From positions 19,908 through 83,907 of the forward strand of contig RPRQ01000014.1 of the NCBI GenBank assembly GCA_003818205.1: DNA of 64,000 bases, in the 5' to 3' direction. Positions within the stretch are counted from its first letter, which is position 1. Every line of letters starts with the position of its first letter. The notes under the pieces were generated by a model. The model worked only from the letters and a program-made list of their open reading frames with translations. It was not told the origin of the DNA and did no database searches. The DNA is from Bacteroidales bacterium. GTDB taxonomy: Bacteria; Bacteroidota; Bacteroidia; Bacteroidales; Tenuifilaceae. Position numbers and translations under genes: made by a program. Shown here piece after piece: positions 9,349 to 17,993 of the stretch.

Positions 9349-10167
9349 TTAGGATTGTTTCCATAGTGGATTTGATAAAAGAAATCCACGATTAATAATT
9401 GCCACGGATTCTTGTCCATACTTCTCTAGCATTATACTATCGAGATTTTCATCGCAAAACGATTCGGCGATACCCGCAATAACTCTTCGGTGATTGTAGT
9501 TTAGCGTAATGCGGGTAAAATGGGTTATAAACTTCTGATTGGGATAATTAGGGCTTGTTAATAGGAAACGGAACGATTCGGACTCCTCAACGTATTCCTC
9601 TAAAATGTTATTAAAGCAGCTCCCAATGAAAACAACATATTGGCGAGGATAAGCGATTACCCCATTTAAAACCCTTTCAACAAAAGGTTTACACGCATTG
9701 TAGTTAACCATAAAATCTTTTTCGCCGAAATCAGGCGATGGGTACGGAACTAGCCCAAGTTCTAGTTTCTCGGTAGTTAATTTTTTAAGGTTTTTTGTAA
9801 TCGAATCCCCATCGAATCGAATGGTATTGAATGGTTTCAAGTAGTTAAACATTCTAATATCTGAAGAGTAAATTGATTCGAATTCTTTTTCGTTCTCTAG
9901 ATCAAGGAAGTTTTCACCAAGTTTTTGACTTTTATACTGATACGATTCAAAGTCAATGGGGGCATTCCCTTTGCACAGGTACTCTTTGTTGGAGCTAAAT
10001 GTAATTAGTGCTAATCTTGATCGAATATTTCCAATGAAATAATGGGGCGTGCTGTACGAAAACTGTTTAGATGTTAGCTTTTTAACTTTTTCTATGAGCT
10101 GAATCTTACCTGTTTTCAAAAGTTCTCCATACTCTTTTTCCAACTCAGTCATGAATGTAGCTTCCAT
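9349..10167 (-). CDS. Unrecognised 272-residue protein, first gene of the operon
   Basis: I do not recognise this family. 272 residues, no signal peptide and no membrane span, mixed alpha/beta composition. Visible features are an N-terminal helical stretch, a hydrophobic strand RSRLALITF near residue 50, LGLVPYPSPDF near 145, the strand YVVFIGSCFNNIL near 185 and FITHFTRITLNYN near 220. The VPYPS-like loop and the two buried strands faintly recall uncharacterised uracil-DNA-glycosylase-fold proteins, but this is not enough to assign. ATG 10167 would leave a very short leader after the -7 element at 10184-10191; the ATG at 10152 is an alternative start. It is cotranscribed with the membrane peptide and the trypsin-fold gene. 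Confidence 0.7.
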   Translation of the reverse strand: MEATFMTELEKEYGELLKTGKIQLIEKVKKLTSKQFSYSTPHYFIGNIRSRLALITFSSNKEYLCKGNAPIDFESYQYKSQKLGENFLDLENEKEFESIYSSDIRMFNYLKPFNTIRFDGDSITKNLKKLTTEKLELGLVPYPSPDFGEKDFMVNYNACKPFVERVLNGVIAYPRQYVVFIGSCFNNILEEYVEESESFRFLLTSPNYPNQKFITHFTRITLNYNHRRVIAGIAESFCDENLDSIMLEKYGQESVAIINRGFLLSNPLWKQS

Positions 10168-10183
10168 ACTTAAATTGTTTCTG

Positions 10184-10191
10184 CAAATGTA
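10184..10191 (-). promoter_or_regulatory. -7 element of the leftward operon
   Basis: On the minus strand the sequence is TACATTTG, matching TAnnTTTG, 17 bases before ATG 10167. Its -33 region falls at the TGGTCAA direct repeats. Confidence 0.5.
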
Positions 10192-10213
10192 TTCTTCCCA
10201 TTACCCTTCGAGA

Positions 10214-10230
10214 GTGGTCAAATTGGTCAA
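10214..10230. promoter_or_regulatory. TGGTCAA direct repeat between divergent promoters
   Basis: TGGTCAA occurs at 10215-10221 and again at 10224-10230, a 9-base period, on one face of the helix. It lies between the two divergent -7 elements and next to the -33 region of the leftward promoter. This placement suits an operator, perhaps for the DNA-binding-like N-terminus of the NTPase. Function inferred only from position. Confidence 0.35.
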
Positions 10231-10268
10231 TATTTTTTTAAAGGCATGAATAATATAATAATCCTAAT

Positions 10269-10276
10269 TATATTTG
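10269..10276 (+). promoter_or_regulatory. -7 element of the STAND NTPase gene
   Basis: TATATTTG matches the Bacteroidota -7 consensus exactly and lies 55 bases before ATG 10332. Confidence 0.55.
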
Positions 10277-10331
10277 TAAAACACAATACAATCAAAGGAT
10301 TACAAATTAATGCACCCCTTTATAGATCAAA

Positions 10332-12830
10332 ATGCTTGAAAGGCTAAAGGTTACGGTTGAAAAAAAGTTTGAGAAAAAAATAACTTCTCAAAAAGATTGC
10401 AAAGCATTGTCTGTTAGTATATTAGAATCATCTGGGGAGTACATAAGCCCTGCAACCCTTCGGCGAGTCTTCGGCCTCCTTTTAACGAATTCTAATCCGT
10501 CGCGTGTCACGCACGATATTCTTTGCCGTTATGTTGGTATTGAGGATTGGGAGCATTTTGTTGAGTTGAATCGAGAGGCTGGGAGCAATCGGAATCAGGT
10601 TACAGCGGTTTGGAGTAGAATTTCTGATAGGTCTAGAAAAATTAGCCTGAATACCCTTGATACCATTAAGGATAGGTGTGGAATGGGTTTTAATAACGCC
10701 ATTGAGCGACAGTTTGCCGATGAAAGACTTAACTATTTCTTTAGCAGTGAGTGTAATTCAACCGCCTTAATTGGCCCTGGCGGGTATGGTAAATCAACGT
10801 TGCTAGCTAAGTGGTTTGAGAAGAATATTTCTAAAAGAGGTTATTCGAATGATGTCATACTATTTATTCAGGCTTTGGCTCTAAACTCCTTTGCCAATTC
10901 AGAGACCTATTTCGAGGATTGGCTGATGCGGCTGTTAGGATTATCGTCCGATTATAATCTTTTAATAGATTTTAAAAGCAGCAACGTCAACCCTCCTGGA
11001 AAATTTATTCTAATTATTGATGGATTGGACGAAGCAAATCTACATGGGTCCAAACTTGAAAAGGTTTATACTTCGATAGCTAATTTTTCAATGAAATTCT
11101 CGAAGGTTAAATGGGTTAAAATTGTTATATCCACTCGGCTTTTCGCTTGGAATAGGTTTAAGCCATTTGTTAATAGTTTTGATAGTTGGTTTCATGTTGA
11201 TGATGAATCGTTTTCATCCGATGGGGCAAATATGCCTCTTCTCACGTCAACCGAAATACAAAAAATCCTAGATAATACAATTGCTTCGAGCTATGATAAA
11301 AGAATATTGCTCGATGAGCTCTCTCTAGAGTTGAAAGATACGCTTTCGTACCCCTATTTTTTACAACTTTTTGTTGCTATTTTTCATCCCGAAAATGAGT
11401 ATTTGCTTAATGATCAGCTAGAACTATTTAGAGAGTTTCTTAATAAGCAGATTTATAATGCCAATTATTCGGAGGAGAAGGGCGATATAATTAATAAAAT
11501 TCTTGACCTATCCGATTATGGGCTTAATCCTGATGCCGTTAAAAAAAATACGTTGAAGGAATTTTATCCAATCCACTTAAAACTTGCGGGGAACTATTTT
11601 GCGGCATACGAAGATCTAATCTCTTTTGGAATCGTTGTCGAGGATGATGTCGATAACAAGTTTGGGGGTCATTGTAAAGTGTTAAGAATAGCGAATAGCA
11701 ATCTTTTCGAGATTCTTATTGCAAAAAGTTACCTCGAAAATGAGGAGGATATTTCAATTACTCTTTTTAATAGGATCGAGAAGAAGTATAAGGGTCATGA
11801 ACTATTGCCTAACCTAATAATTCGCCTTTATCAATTTGCCTACAAAGGAAGGGTTCTTAAACCACTGATGAATTTTTTCGATCTAAATAGCACAACCCTA
11901 AAAGCAGTTCTCTCAAATCCAAAAATAGCCATTACGCTTAGGAAGGATGAATATTTACGTAAACACTTGCTTCCAATTTATGCAAGTATCCCGATGGCAA
12001 GGAAATATTTTTTCGAGGATTTTCCTGATTTGAATAGTATTACAGGGACTTTCTCTGTTGGTATCGATTACTACCTTAAGCACTACGATACCCCAGGAGA
12101 GGAAATCATCGGGTTGATTTACAATATTTATTCAGGGTTTCTTTCATTGGATGAAGGACGTGTAGAAAGGTATTACACTCAATTAAAAGAGTTTAAGCCT
12201 AGCGTGAATTTAAACTCAAATATTGCAGGGAAATGGTTTGCCTGTAAGTTAATGTACCACTACCTTTTAAAGAGTGAAGAGGCTGAAAAGGTATTTAACG
12301 AAACGGTTGATTATTTAAAATCGATACGGTTATCAAAAAATTATAAATACGGATCATTCGAGTCGGCATTTTACTTTGCTTTGGTAATTACTAATCAGTA
12401 TAATGCGTTATATGAGCTGACGGAAGACGATGAGAGAAAACAATTGTTAACCAACCGTAAGGAGCTAATGTTATATAGGTTTATCGGGTTGATAAATTCG
12501 GGTAAGCCGTTAGGTATAAAAGATATTATCGAAATCGACTTGATTTTATCGCAATTAAATCCGTTGGATAGTTTTACGTATAAAATTATTGGTCAGGTGC
12601 TAAAGGCAGTTTATTATATGAATAGCAATGAAATGACTAATGCTTACGAGTGCTATCGAAACTCAACTGAGTTAAGCAATCTTGCAGGGTATAAGATTAT
12701 AGAAGTAAAGCTGATGAAGAATCTATCCAATGCGCTTCTTAAGCTTGGAGAGAAGTCTAAATCGGTTGAATGTAGCAACTTTGCTGAGCGGTTGACAAAA
12801 AAAACAGGGTTTAGCTACGAGCGGTTTTAG
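10332..12830 (+). CDS. NACHT/STAND-type NTPase with N-terminal regulatory domain
   Basis: 832 residues. The NTPase core is clear: Walker A GPGGYGKST at 148-156, Walker B FILIIDGLDEA at 225-235, a sensor-like VISTR at 265-269, and LSYPYFLQLFVAI near 338-350 in the winged-helix region, as in NACHT proteins. Residues 1-75 (KDCKALS..ISPATLRRVFGL..WEHF) match a small domain seen at the start of several Bacteroidota signalling proteins. From about residue 480 the protein is helical, TPR-like, and would serve as the sensor. STAND NTPases oligomerise on ligand and activate effectors in phage defence or signalling. No effector domain is fused here; the divergent trypsin-fold gene could supply it. The last 4 bases overlap the next, opposing gene. 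Confidence 0.8.
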   Translation: MLERLKVTVEKKFEKKITSQKDCKALSVSILESSGEYISPATLRRVFGLLLTNSNPSRVTHDILCRYVGIEDWEHFVELNREAGSNRNQVTAVWSRISDRSRKISLNTLDTIKDRCGMGFNNAIERQFADERLNYFFSSECNSTALIGPGGYGKSTLLAKWFEKNISKRGYSNDVILFIQALALNSFANSETYFEDWLMRLLGLSSDYNLLIDFKSSNVNPPGKFILIIDGLDEANLHGSKLEKVYTSIANFSMKFSKVKWVKIVISTRLFAWNRFKPFVNSFDSWFHVDDESFSSDGANMPLLTSTEIQKILDNTIASSYDKRILLDELSLELKDTLSYPYFLQLFVAIFHPENEYLLNDQLELFREFLNKQIYNANYSEEKGDIINKILDLSDYGLNPDAVKKNTLKEFYPIHLKLAGNYFAAYEDLISFGIVVEDDVDNKFGGHCKVLRIANSNLFEILIAKSYLENEEDISITLFNRIEKKYKGHELLPNLIIRLYQFAYKGRVLKPLMNFFDLNSTTLKAVLSNPKIAITLRKDEYLRKHLLPIYASIPMARKYFFEDFPDLNSITGTFSVGIDYYLKHYDTPGEEIIGLIYNIYSGFLSLDEGRVERYYTQLKEFKPSVNLNSNIAGKWFACKLMYHYLLKSEEAEKVFNETVDYLKSIRLSKNYKYGSFESAFYFALVITNQYNALYELTEDDERKQLLTNRKELMLYRFIGLINSGKPLGIKDIIEIDLILSQLNPLDSFTYKIIGQVLKAVYYMNSNEMTNAYECYRNSTELSNLAGYKIIEVKLMKNLSNALLKLGEKSKSVECSNFAERLTKKTGFSYERF

Positions 12831-13672
12831 GTCTTTTGGATATGATAGCTCAATAGCGTTTCAACAGGGTAACGGTTAAACCCTTTAATTACAAACCCTT
12901 TATCTTCAGCTAATTTTAGTAAAATTTCTTGGAAAACAGAGCCTACAGAGCCAACCACGCCAAGACCATAGGTTTTCAATTCGGGTAATACCTTTAGGTG
13001 TTTATCGTATAGATTTTCAAATATGTTGTAAACGAGCTGGTTGATAAAGGGGTGAGAAATATTCTCTTTTACGAACGGAACGAATGATGCAAGATACGCC
13101 GATGGCTTGGGCTGAGCATATACTCGATCTAGTACATGCCCTAAATCCAAGGCGAATTGTTTTTTTAAGGATTCGGATAGCTCCAATGGTAGTAAATTGT
13201 AGTAGAACGATTGAATCAGCTGCTTACCAATATAGGAGCCGCTACCCTCATCGCCAAGAATAAAGCCAAGTGATGGTGTTCGATGAATTACCTGACAACC
13301 ATCGTAAAATGCTATATTTGAACCTGTTCCAAGAATAGCGATAACTCCTTTGTCATCGCCAAATAGAGAACGGGCAGCTGCTAGCAAGTCTGAATACGCG
13401 TTAACCTTAGCCTTAGTGAAAAATGACTGCAAGGCTTGCTGAGCCTTAAAACCTTTCTCCTCTCCGGCACAACCTGAACCGTAGAAAAAAACTTCTTTAA
13501 CTTTCGTTGGTTCAGCATGCGATGGGAAGGCGGATTGCAGTGCTATATGGTAATCCTCTTCGGAACAGAAAAAAGGGCTTAAGCCCTTGGTCTCAAAAGG
13601 TATAACACTTTTATCGTTAAGCACCAATCTCCAATCAGTTTTGGTTAATCCGCTATCTGCAATTAGTAACAT
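12827..13672 (-). CDS. BadF/BadG-type ATPase, N-acetylglucosamine kinase-like
   Basis: 281 residues with the ASKHA kinase fold: phosphate-1 loop LIADSGLTKTDWRL at the N-terminus, GTGSNIAFYDG as phosphate-2, and LGFILGDEGSGSYIGKQL, which is typical of Bacteroidota N-acetylglucosamine kinase-like members of the BadF family. It probably phosphorylates an amino sugar from cell-wall turnover. The stop region overlaps the tail of the STAND NTPase gene by 4 bases on the opposite strand, so the two genes end on each other. A TATATTTG promoter element precedes the start. Confidence 0.8.
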   Translation of the reverse strand: MLLIADSGLTKTDWRLVLNDKSVIPFETKGLSPFFCSEEDYHIALQSAFPSHAEPTKVKEVFFYGSGCAGEEKGFKAQQALQSFFTKAKVNAYSDLLAAARSLFGDDKGVIAILGTGSNIAFYDGCQVIHRTPSLGFILGDEGSGSYIGKQLIQSFYYNLLPLELSESLKKQFALDLGHVLDRVYAQPKPSAYLASFVPFVKENISHPFINQLVYNIFENLYDKHLKVLPELKTYGLGVVGSVGSVFQEILLKLAEDKGFVIKGFNRYPVETLLSYHIQKT

Positions 13673-13711
13673 AATATGAGTTCGATATATGACATTTTTT
13701 TATTTAAAGTG

Positions 13712-13719
13712 CAAATATA
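13712..13719 (-). promoter_or_regulatory. -7 element of the BadF-type kinase gene
   Basis: Minus strand reads TATATTTG, an exact -7 match, 40 bases upstream of ATG 13672. Confidence 0.5.
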
Positions 13720-13870
13720 TCTTTTGGATTTGGAAAACTATCTATTTTTAGGCAGAAAGAAGCAATTGGGGTTTCAAACCTCCGTGTTTTTTACCGTCTT
13801 TCGGTTGGCAAGGGCCACTCTATATTTCTTATTTTCATCATTTAACCAATTGTTTTTGTACGGAAACACG

Positions 13871-15514
13871 TTACTTGAAAACCTTTTTTACCTCTTTTAG
13901 ATTTAGTAGGTTCATCGGATTGCATTCGAGACCCTGAACGTCAATATTTACAAATCGCACAACTTTATCGTAGAATAGCGGAATAGCAATAGCATTGGCA
14001 ATAACCAATGAATCCATTTGTTTATAGTAAATCAAACGCTTTTGTATCGACACTTCCGCTAAGGCGCTTGAGTAAAGTTTGTCGAAATGCTCATTTTTAT
14101 AATGAGTGTAGTTCGGTCCTGAAGGGCTGAAATTTTGGCTGTTGAAAAGAGCTAAATAATTCTCAGGATCGGCATAATCTGCAACCCAGGATGCTCTAAA
14201 GAAAGTGAGTTTAGAGTTGGCTAGCATCTCTCTATAGGCAGCACCAGGATAAACATCCACTTTAATGTCGAACCCGATATCGTTCAGCTGATGCTGAATA
14301 AACTCGCAGATATCGACATAGTCATCGGTTGTTGCTAAAGAAAAGGATGGAACAGGGTTGGATGTGCTAAATCCAACCTGCTTTAGCAGCTGCTGCGATG
14401 TATTAGGGTTGTAATCGAAGCCTATGGTAAGCTTATCAAAGTATGGCATTCCATTTGGGACAAATCCATTGAATGCGGGATAGCCCATATTGCTTCGAAG
14501 ATACATCATCAGCTTGGCACGATCAATGCCATATCCAACAGCTTTTCGAACATTGAGTATAAGTAAAGGGTTGTTTTTAGCTGATTGGGCGGTGCTATCA
14601 ACGAGAATTCCTATATACTCAGTATTTAAATAGGGTCCGGTTAGCATTTTTACCTTTCCAATGTATGATGGGTTTAAGCTGCCTGTACGGGTGAGCAGCT
14701 CATCCTTTGATGCAGGGTTAACCCCCGATATAAAATCGATGTTCCCTTTTACAAATTCTAGAAACTCCGATTGCTTATCGGCAATGAATGTGATGCTTAC
14801 GGCTTCAAGGTAGGGCAAGCAATTACCGTTCTTATCCTTCTCGAAATAGTTTTGATTTCGCCTGAATATTAGCTTTTCACCCTCCTTCCAATACTTCAGG
14901 TAGAATGGACCTGTTCCTACGGGGTGATTTCGAAAATCCTTGCCGTAGAATTCAATGGCTTCGTGAGGAACAACATAGCAATAGGGCATTGAAAGCATTC
15001 CTAGAAATGCGGGGAATGGGCTTTTAAGGTGCACCTCAAATACGGAATCGTTTATGGCCACACAACCGTTGGTTGTTCCTAACTTTTTTTTATCGAGAAT
15101 AGATAGAACCCATGCACCAGGGGATGCAATTTCAGGATTGATAATTCTATTGAAACTATATACAAAATCGGATGCGGTTACCCTGCGCCCTATTCCTTTA
15201 GAGAACACCTCGGATGGGTGAAAATAAACATCAGCTCGAAGCTTGAAGGTGAACGTCTTTCCATTGTTTGAGATGTTCCATTCTTTTGCTATGCAGGGCT
15301 TTACGTTTAACGAATCGTCAAGCTGAACCAATCCGTTGTAGAGCTGATGTGTTGGCCATATCAATGGGAGATTACGGGCAAAGGCAGGATCGAGCGTAGT
15401 GATGCTTTTGCTTTCGTTGTAACGAAAAATCTGATGTTTTTTGTAATTATTATGTGAATTACGGCAAGTGCTAAAAAGGAATATTATAAGAAAGATGTAA
15501 AATGAATTTCTCAT
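13871..15514 (-). CDS. Family 5 solute-binding lipoprotein (peptide/oligopeptide type)
   Basis: 547 residues from ATG 15514 (a TTG just before it is unlikely). A hydrophobic N-terminus ends in a lipobox-like FLFSTC, so it is probably a lipoprotein. The family 5 extracellular domain is shown by LDPAFARNLP..HQLYNGLVQLD, WNISNNGKTFTFKLR, the HPVGTGPFYLKYW block and the C-terminal FFRASWVADYADPENYL. These proteins bind di- or oligopeptides or other ligands for ABC import. No permease or ATPase gene is adjacent, so it is an orphan or works with a distant transporter. Downstream of it on the same strand is the BadF-type kinase. Confidence 0.9.
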   Translation of the reverse strand: MRNSFYIFLIIFLFSTCRNSHNNYKKHQIFRYNESKSITTLDPAFARNLPLIWPTHQLYNGLVQLDDSLNVKPCIAKEWNISNNGKTFTFKLRADVYFHPSEVFSKGIGRRVTASDFVYSFNRIINPEIASPGAWVLSILDKKKLGTTNGCVAINDSVFEVHLKSPFPAFLGMLSMPYCYVVPHEAIEFYGKDFRNHPVGTGPFYLKYWKEGEKLIFRRNQNYFEKDKNGNCLPYLEAVSITFIADKQSEFLEFVKGNIDFISGVNPASKDELLTRTGSLNPSYIGKVKMLTGPYLNTEYIGILVDSTAQSAKNNPLLILNVRKAVGYGIDRAKLMMYLRSNMGYPAFNGFVPNGMPYFDKLTIGFDYNPNTSQQLLKQVGFSTSNPVPSFSLATTDDYVDICEFIQHQLNDIGFDIKVDVYPGAAYREMLANSKLTFFRASWVADYADPENYLALFNSQNFSPSGPNYTHYKNEHFDKLYSSALAEVSIQKRLIYYKQMDSLVIANAIAIPLFYDKVVRFVNIDVQGLECNPMNLLNLKEVKKVFK

Positions 15515-15585
15515 CAAAACATAAGTTCATGAAAAACAAAAGTATTGATTTTTTATGAATTTTGATGAGTACTTATAGACATTGA

Positions 15586-15616
15586 AAAACAAAAACGGGA
15601 TTCTTCAATCCCGTTT
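15586..15616 (-). terminator. Terminator ending the miaA operon
   Basis: AAACGGGATT (15593-15602) pairs perfectly with AATCCCGTTT (15607-15616) around a 4-base loop. On the minus strand T residues follow; on the plus strand TTTT also follows, so it may work both ways. It lies 224 bases past the end of the gene at 15840. Confidence 0.8.
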
Positions 15617-15839
15617 TCACACCCTAAAAATTAACCTAAAAAACCAAAATCATAACCAACTATTAACCCTAAAACCTAAAATTATGAAGTTGCCTTCCAC
15701 CTATATTAACGCAAATTTAAGGCTATTGTTTCAGTGAAACATTAAATATTTAGATGATTGTAATCATCTTTGGTGAATAGATGTATGTATTTGTTTATTA
15801 GGTAAATATATGAATAAAAATGTATTAGGCGTTATTAAA
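15617..15839. other. Noncoding gap with an 18-base inverted repeat
   Basis: No gene is visible. AGATGATT (15752-15759) and AATCATCT (15762-15769) form a perfect 8-bp inverted repeat with a 2-base centre, and GTTTCA..TGAAAC at 15728-15740 is a second small palindrome. The stretch 15620-15690 is A/C-rich on the plus strand and resembles Bacteroidota leader sequences, but no substantial frame follows it. Possible remnant of a lost gene's leader or a regulatory site. Confidence 0.35.
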
Positions 15840-16433
15840 TCAGAGAAGGAATAGATCGAGTACCCTACGAATGGCTGTTAATGGGGAAGAGGGTTTTAAG
15901 GCGGGTAATTTTGCGAATTTGTTTCGGACAAAATTGATCTTTTCGTTTGAGATTTCAGCATCGGATAATCCGTAATGGGACAAAAAAGCGTAAACTGTTT
16001 TTAATGACGAACTTTTTACCCTTACGGTTTCTTTAGAATGTCTGCTCGGGTGGATATGGATGTATCGTTCATCGGTTTGCCCAAATCTTAGAGTCCAGTT
16101 CGAACCATCGGAAAGTGAGATGCAGCGGTAATCTGTATTCTCGGAGATTAACCATTCCTTGTACTCGGTTGGGTTGAAAGCATTTTCGGCTTTTAGCTGA
16201 GCGATAACCTCATTGGCAATGGTGAGAATATCGAGGGTGCCGATGTAATAATCGATATTCGATTCACCAATAAGCGGAACTATTTCACGAATAAAATTAT
16301 CGATCTTGCTATAATTGGTTCGATTATTCAAAGCGTTTCGAGCGAAACCCAAATGGTGCTTCCAACAGCTAAACGCTATGGTTTTAGGTAGTTCTTGGCT
16401 AATCGGCTTAATATCTTGATGGTTATCATCCAT
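15840..16433 (-). CDS. Uncharacterised protein coupled to miaA
   Basis: 197 residues from ATG 16433, chosen over an upstream TTG at 16460. I do not recognise the family. It is soluble, with no signal or membrane segment; visible landmarks are an N-terminal PKTIAFSCWKHHLGFAR block, a central WTLRFGQTDERYIHIHPSRHS block rich in His and Arg, and a basic C-terminal half. Its first 8 bases overlap the end of miaA on the same strand, so it is translated from the same message. Confidence 0.75.
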   Translation of the reverse strand: MDDNHQDIKPISQELPKTIAFSCWKHHLGFARNALNNRTNYSKIDNFIREIVPLIGESNIDYYIGTLDILTIANEVIAQLKAENAFNPTEYKEWLISENTDYRCISLSDGSNWTLRFGQTDERYIHIHPSRHSKETVRVKSSSLKTVYAFLSHYGLSDAEISNEKINFVRNKFAKLPALKPSSPLTAIRRVLDLFLL

Positions 16434-17343
16434 TCTGAATGCGATTTTTAGTATATTCAATAATCAAGTTTGCCTGTTCGGGGTTAAACCAAGCAATTTC
16501 CTTGTCGCGAGTCCACCATGTGAGCTGTCGTTTAGCGTATCGGCGCGAATTCCGTTTAATTAACTCGATAGCCTCCTCCAATGTGATTTTCCCATCGAGG
16601 GAATCAAAAATCTCCTTGTATCCAACGGTGTTTAGCGAGTTTAAATGCTTGAATTCGTATAAACCCTTAACCTCAGCAAGAAGCCCATCGGCAACCATGC
16701 CATCAACCCTGTTGTTGATTCGCTGATACAGTTCATCACGGGTTCGGTTTAACCCGATTTTTATAGGGATAAATGACCGTGGTTTATTGGGCTGGGTTCG
16801 GAACGATGAGAAGGGTCTTCCTGTTTGGAGGCAAACCTCTACGGCTTTTAGAATTCGTTGGGTATTTTTAAGATCAACCTGATTGTAATAATCGGGATCG
16901 AGAGTCTGCAATTGCTTACGAAGGCTATCGATTCCATTGATGCTCAGCTGTTGATAGAGCTCCTTTCGAAGGTCGATGTCGGGAGCAGGGAAATCGTCAA
17001 TCCCATTGCAAACAGCATCTATATATAGTCCTGACCCACCAACGAGCATTGCCGATTGGTGAGTTTTATAAATACCCTCTAACCGATCCAAGGCTTCGAG
17101 TTCGAACATGCCGCAGCTGTAACGCTCAGCGATGGATTTATTTCCAATAAAATGATGTGGCGCAGCGTTGAGGGTTTCCTCGGAGGGGGTGGCGGTTCCA
17201 ATTCTCATTTCGCGGTAGAATTGCCGAGAATCGGCTGATAGGATGGGCGCGTTGAATTGGTAGGAGAGGATTATGCTCAAATCGGTCTTGCCCACTCCCG
17301 TTGGGCCAAGTAAAACGATAAGATATTTAGAATTACTAGGCAT
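16426..17343 (-). CDS. miaA: tRNA dimethylallyltransferase MiaA
   Basis: 305 residues. MiaA adds the dimethylallyl group to N6 of A37 in tRNAs reading UNN codons. The P-loop LLGPTGVGKTDLS is at residues 11-23, followed by the substrate block ILSADSRQFYREM and GTATPS, then MLVGGSGLYIDAV, and RYAKRQLTWWTRD near the C-terminus, all diagnostic. Length is normal. The end overlaps the next gene in the operon. Confidence 0.97.
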   Translation of the reverse strand: MPSNSKYLIVLLGPTGVGKTDLSIILSYQFNAPILSADSRQFYREMRIGTATPSEETLNAAPHHFIGNKSIAERYSCGMFELEALDRLEGIYKTHQSAMLVGGSGLYIDAVCNGIDDFPAPDIDLRKELYQQLSINGIDSLRKQLQTLDPDYYNQVDLKNTQRILKAVEVCLQTGRPFSSFRTQPNKPRSFIPIKIGLNRTRDELYQRINNRVDGMVADGLLAEVKGLYEFKHLNSLNTVGYKEIFDSLDGKITLEEAIELIKRNSRRYAKRQLTWWTRDKEIAWFNPEQANLIIEYTKNRIQNG

Positions 17344-17397
17344 TGTTATAAGAATGGTTTTGAGAAAATGTAGTATGGAGCTAGAATGCTGATGTTA

Positions 17398-17925
17398 TTA
17401 CTCAATATCCCCATCATAGCCCTCGGCGCCAATCTCGTAATCCTCTGAATCGAATTCGTTAAAAATCTCATCAATGGATTCATCGCTGTTAATGGGTAAC
17501 CTCGAACCTGCTAGGGGATCGGTTTGCAATGGTGGCTCACCAATCGAAGCGGAGCAGGAAGGGTATTTCACGGCACAATCAGGGACGAAGATGTCCATCA
17601 GCTCCAAGAAAAATGAATTGTCGCTAAAAATATCGTAAACGTAGAGCAATCGCTCCTTTCTTTCTTTCAGTATATCTTTTATCCTAACGGAGTTCATCGG
17701 TATGGCCGCTGGTCCGCTATCGTTCTCCATATCGATTAGGGTTAGCTCTAACCCTTTATTCCAGTGCTTGTCGGCTAAGAAAAACGATGCGAGCTGGTTT
17801 GGGTCATAGCTGAGGTTGTGCTGAATGAGTGTATGAAACTCAAGAAAAGTCTGATTTGAGTCGATTTTATAATCACGTAAAAACGCTTTGTTATCGCCCG
17901 ATATCATTCTAAACTTATAAATCAT
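17398..17925 (-). CDS. Plasmid pRiA4b ORF-3-like protein
   Basis: 175 residues. The N-terminal half (YKFRMISGDNKAFLRDYKID..LEFHTLIQ..LSYDPNQLASFFLAD..W) has the pattern of the pRiA4b ORF-3-like family, a beta-rich fold of unknown function. The C-terminus after about residue 125 is acidic and low in complexity (DSEDYEIGAEGYDGDIE). It sits just upstream of miaA and downstream of the acyl-CoA reductase gene, all leftward. In Bacteroidota the family is chromosomal, so the plasmid name does not by itself imply mobility. Confidence 0.75.
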   Translation of the reverse strand: MIYKFRMISGDNKAFLRDYKIDSNQTFLEFHTLIQHNLSYDPNQLASFFLADKHWNKGLELTLIDMENDSGPAAIPMNSVRIKDILKERKERLLYVYDIFSDNSFFLELMDIFVPDCAVKYPSCSASIGEPPLQTDPLAGSRLPINSDESIDEIFNEFDSEDYEIGAEGYDGDIE

Positions 17926-17993
17926 ATGAAAAACATTTGATTGTTATATGGTTTAAAGAGCTCCATAATCTTTACGCATTAATAAGGAATGGG

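Noticed and set aside
13676..13900. Open frame of 74 codons on the plus strand between the kinase and solute-binding genes
   Set aside because: Phe/Leu-rich composition from AT-rich DNA, it crosses the kinase promoter and has no promoter of its own.
17398..17925. Mobile-element passenger gene because of the pRiA4b ORF-3 name
   Set aside because: No transposase, repeats or composition change at this place; it lies in an ordinary housekeeping row.
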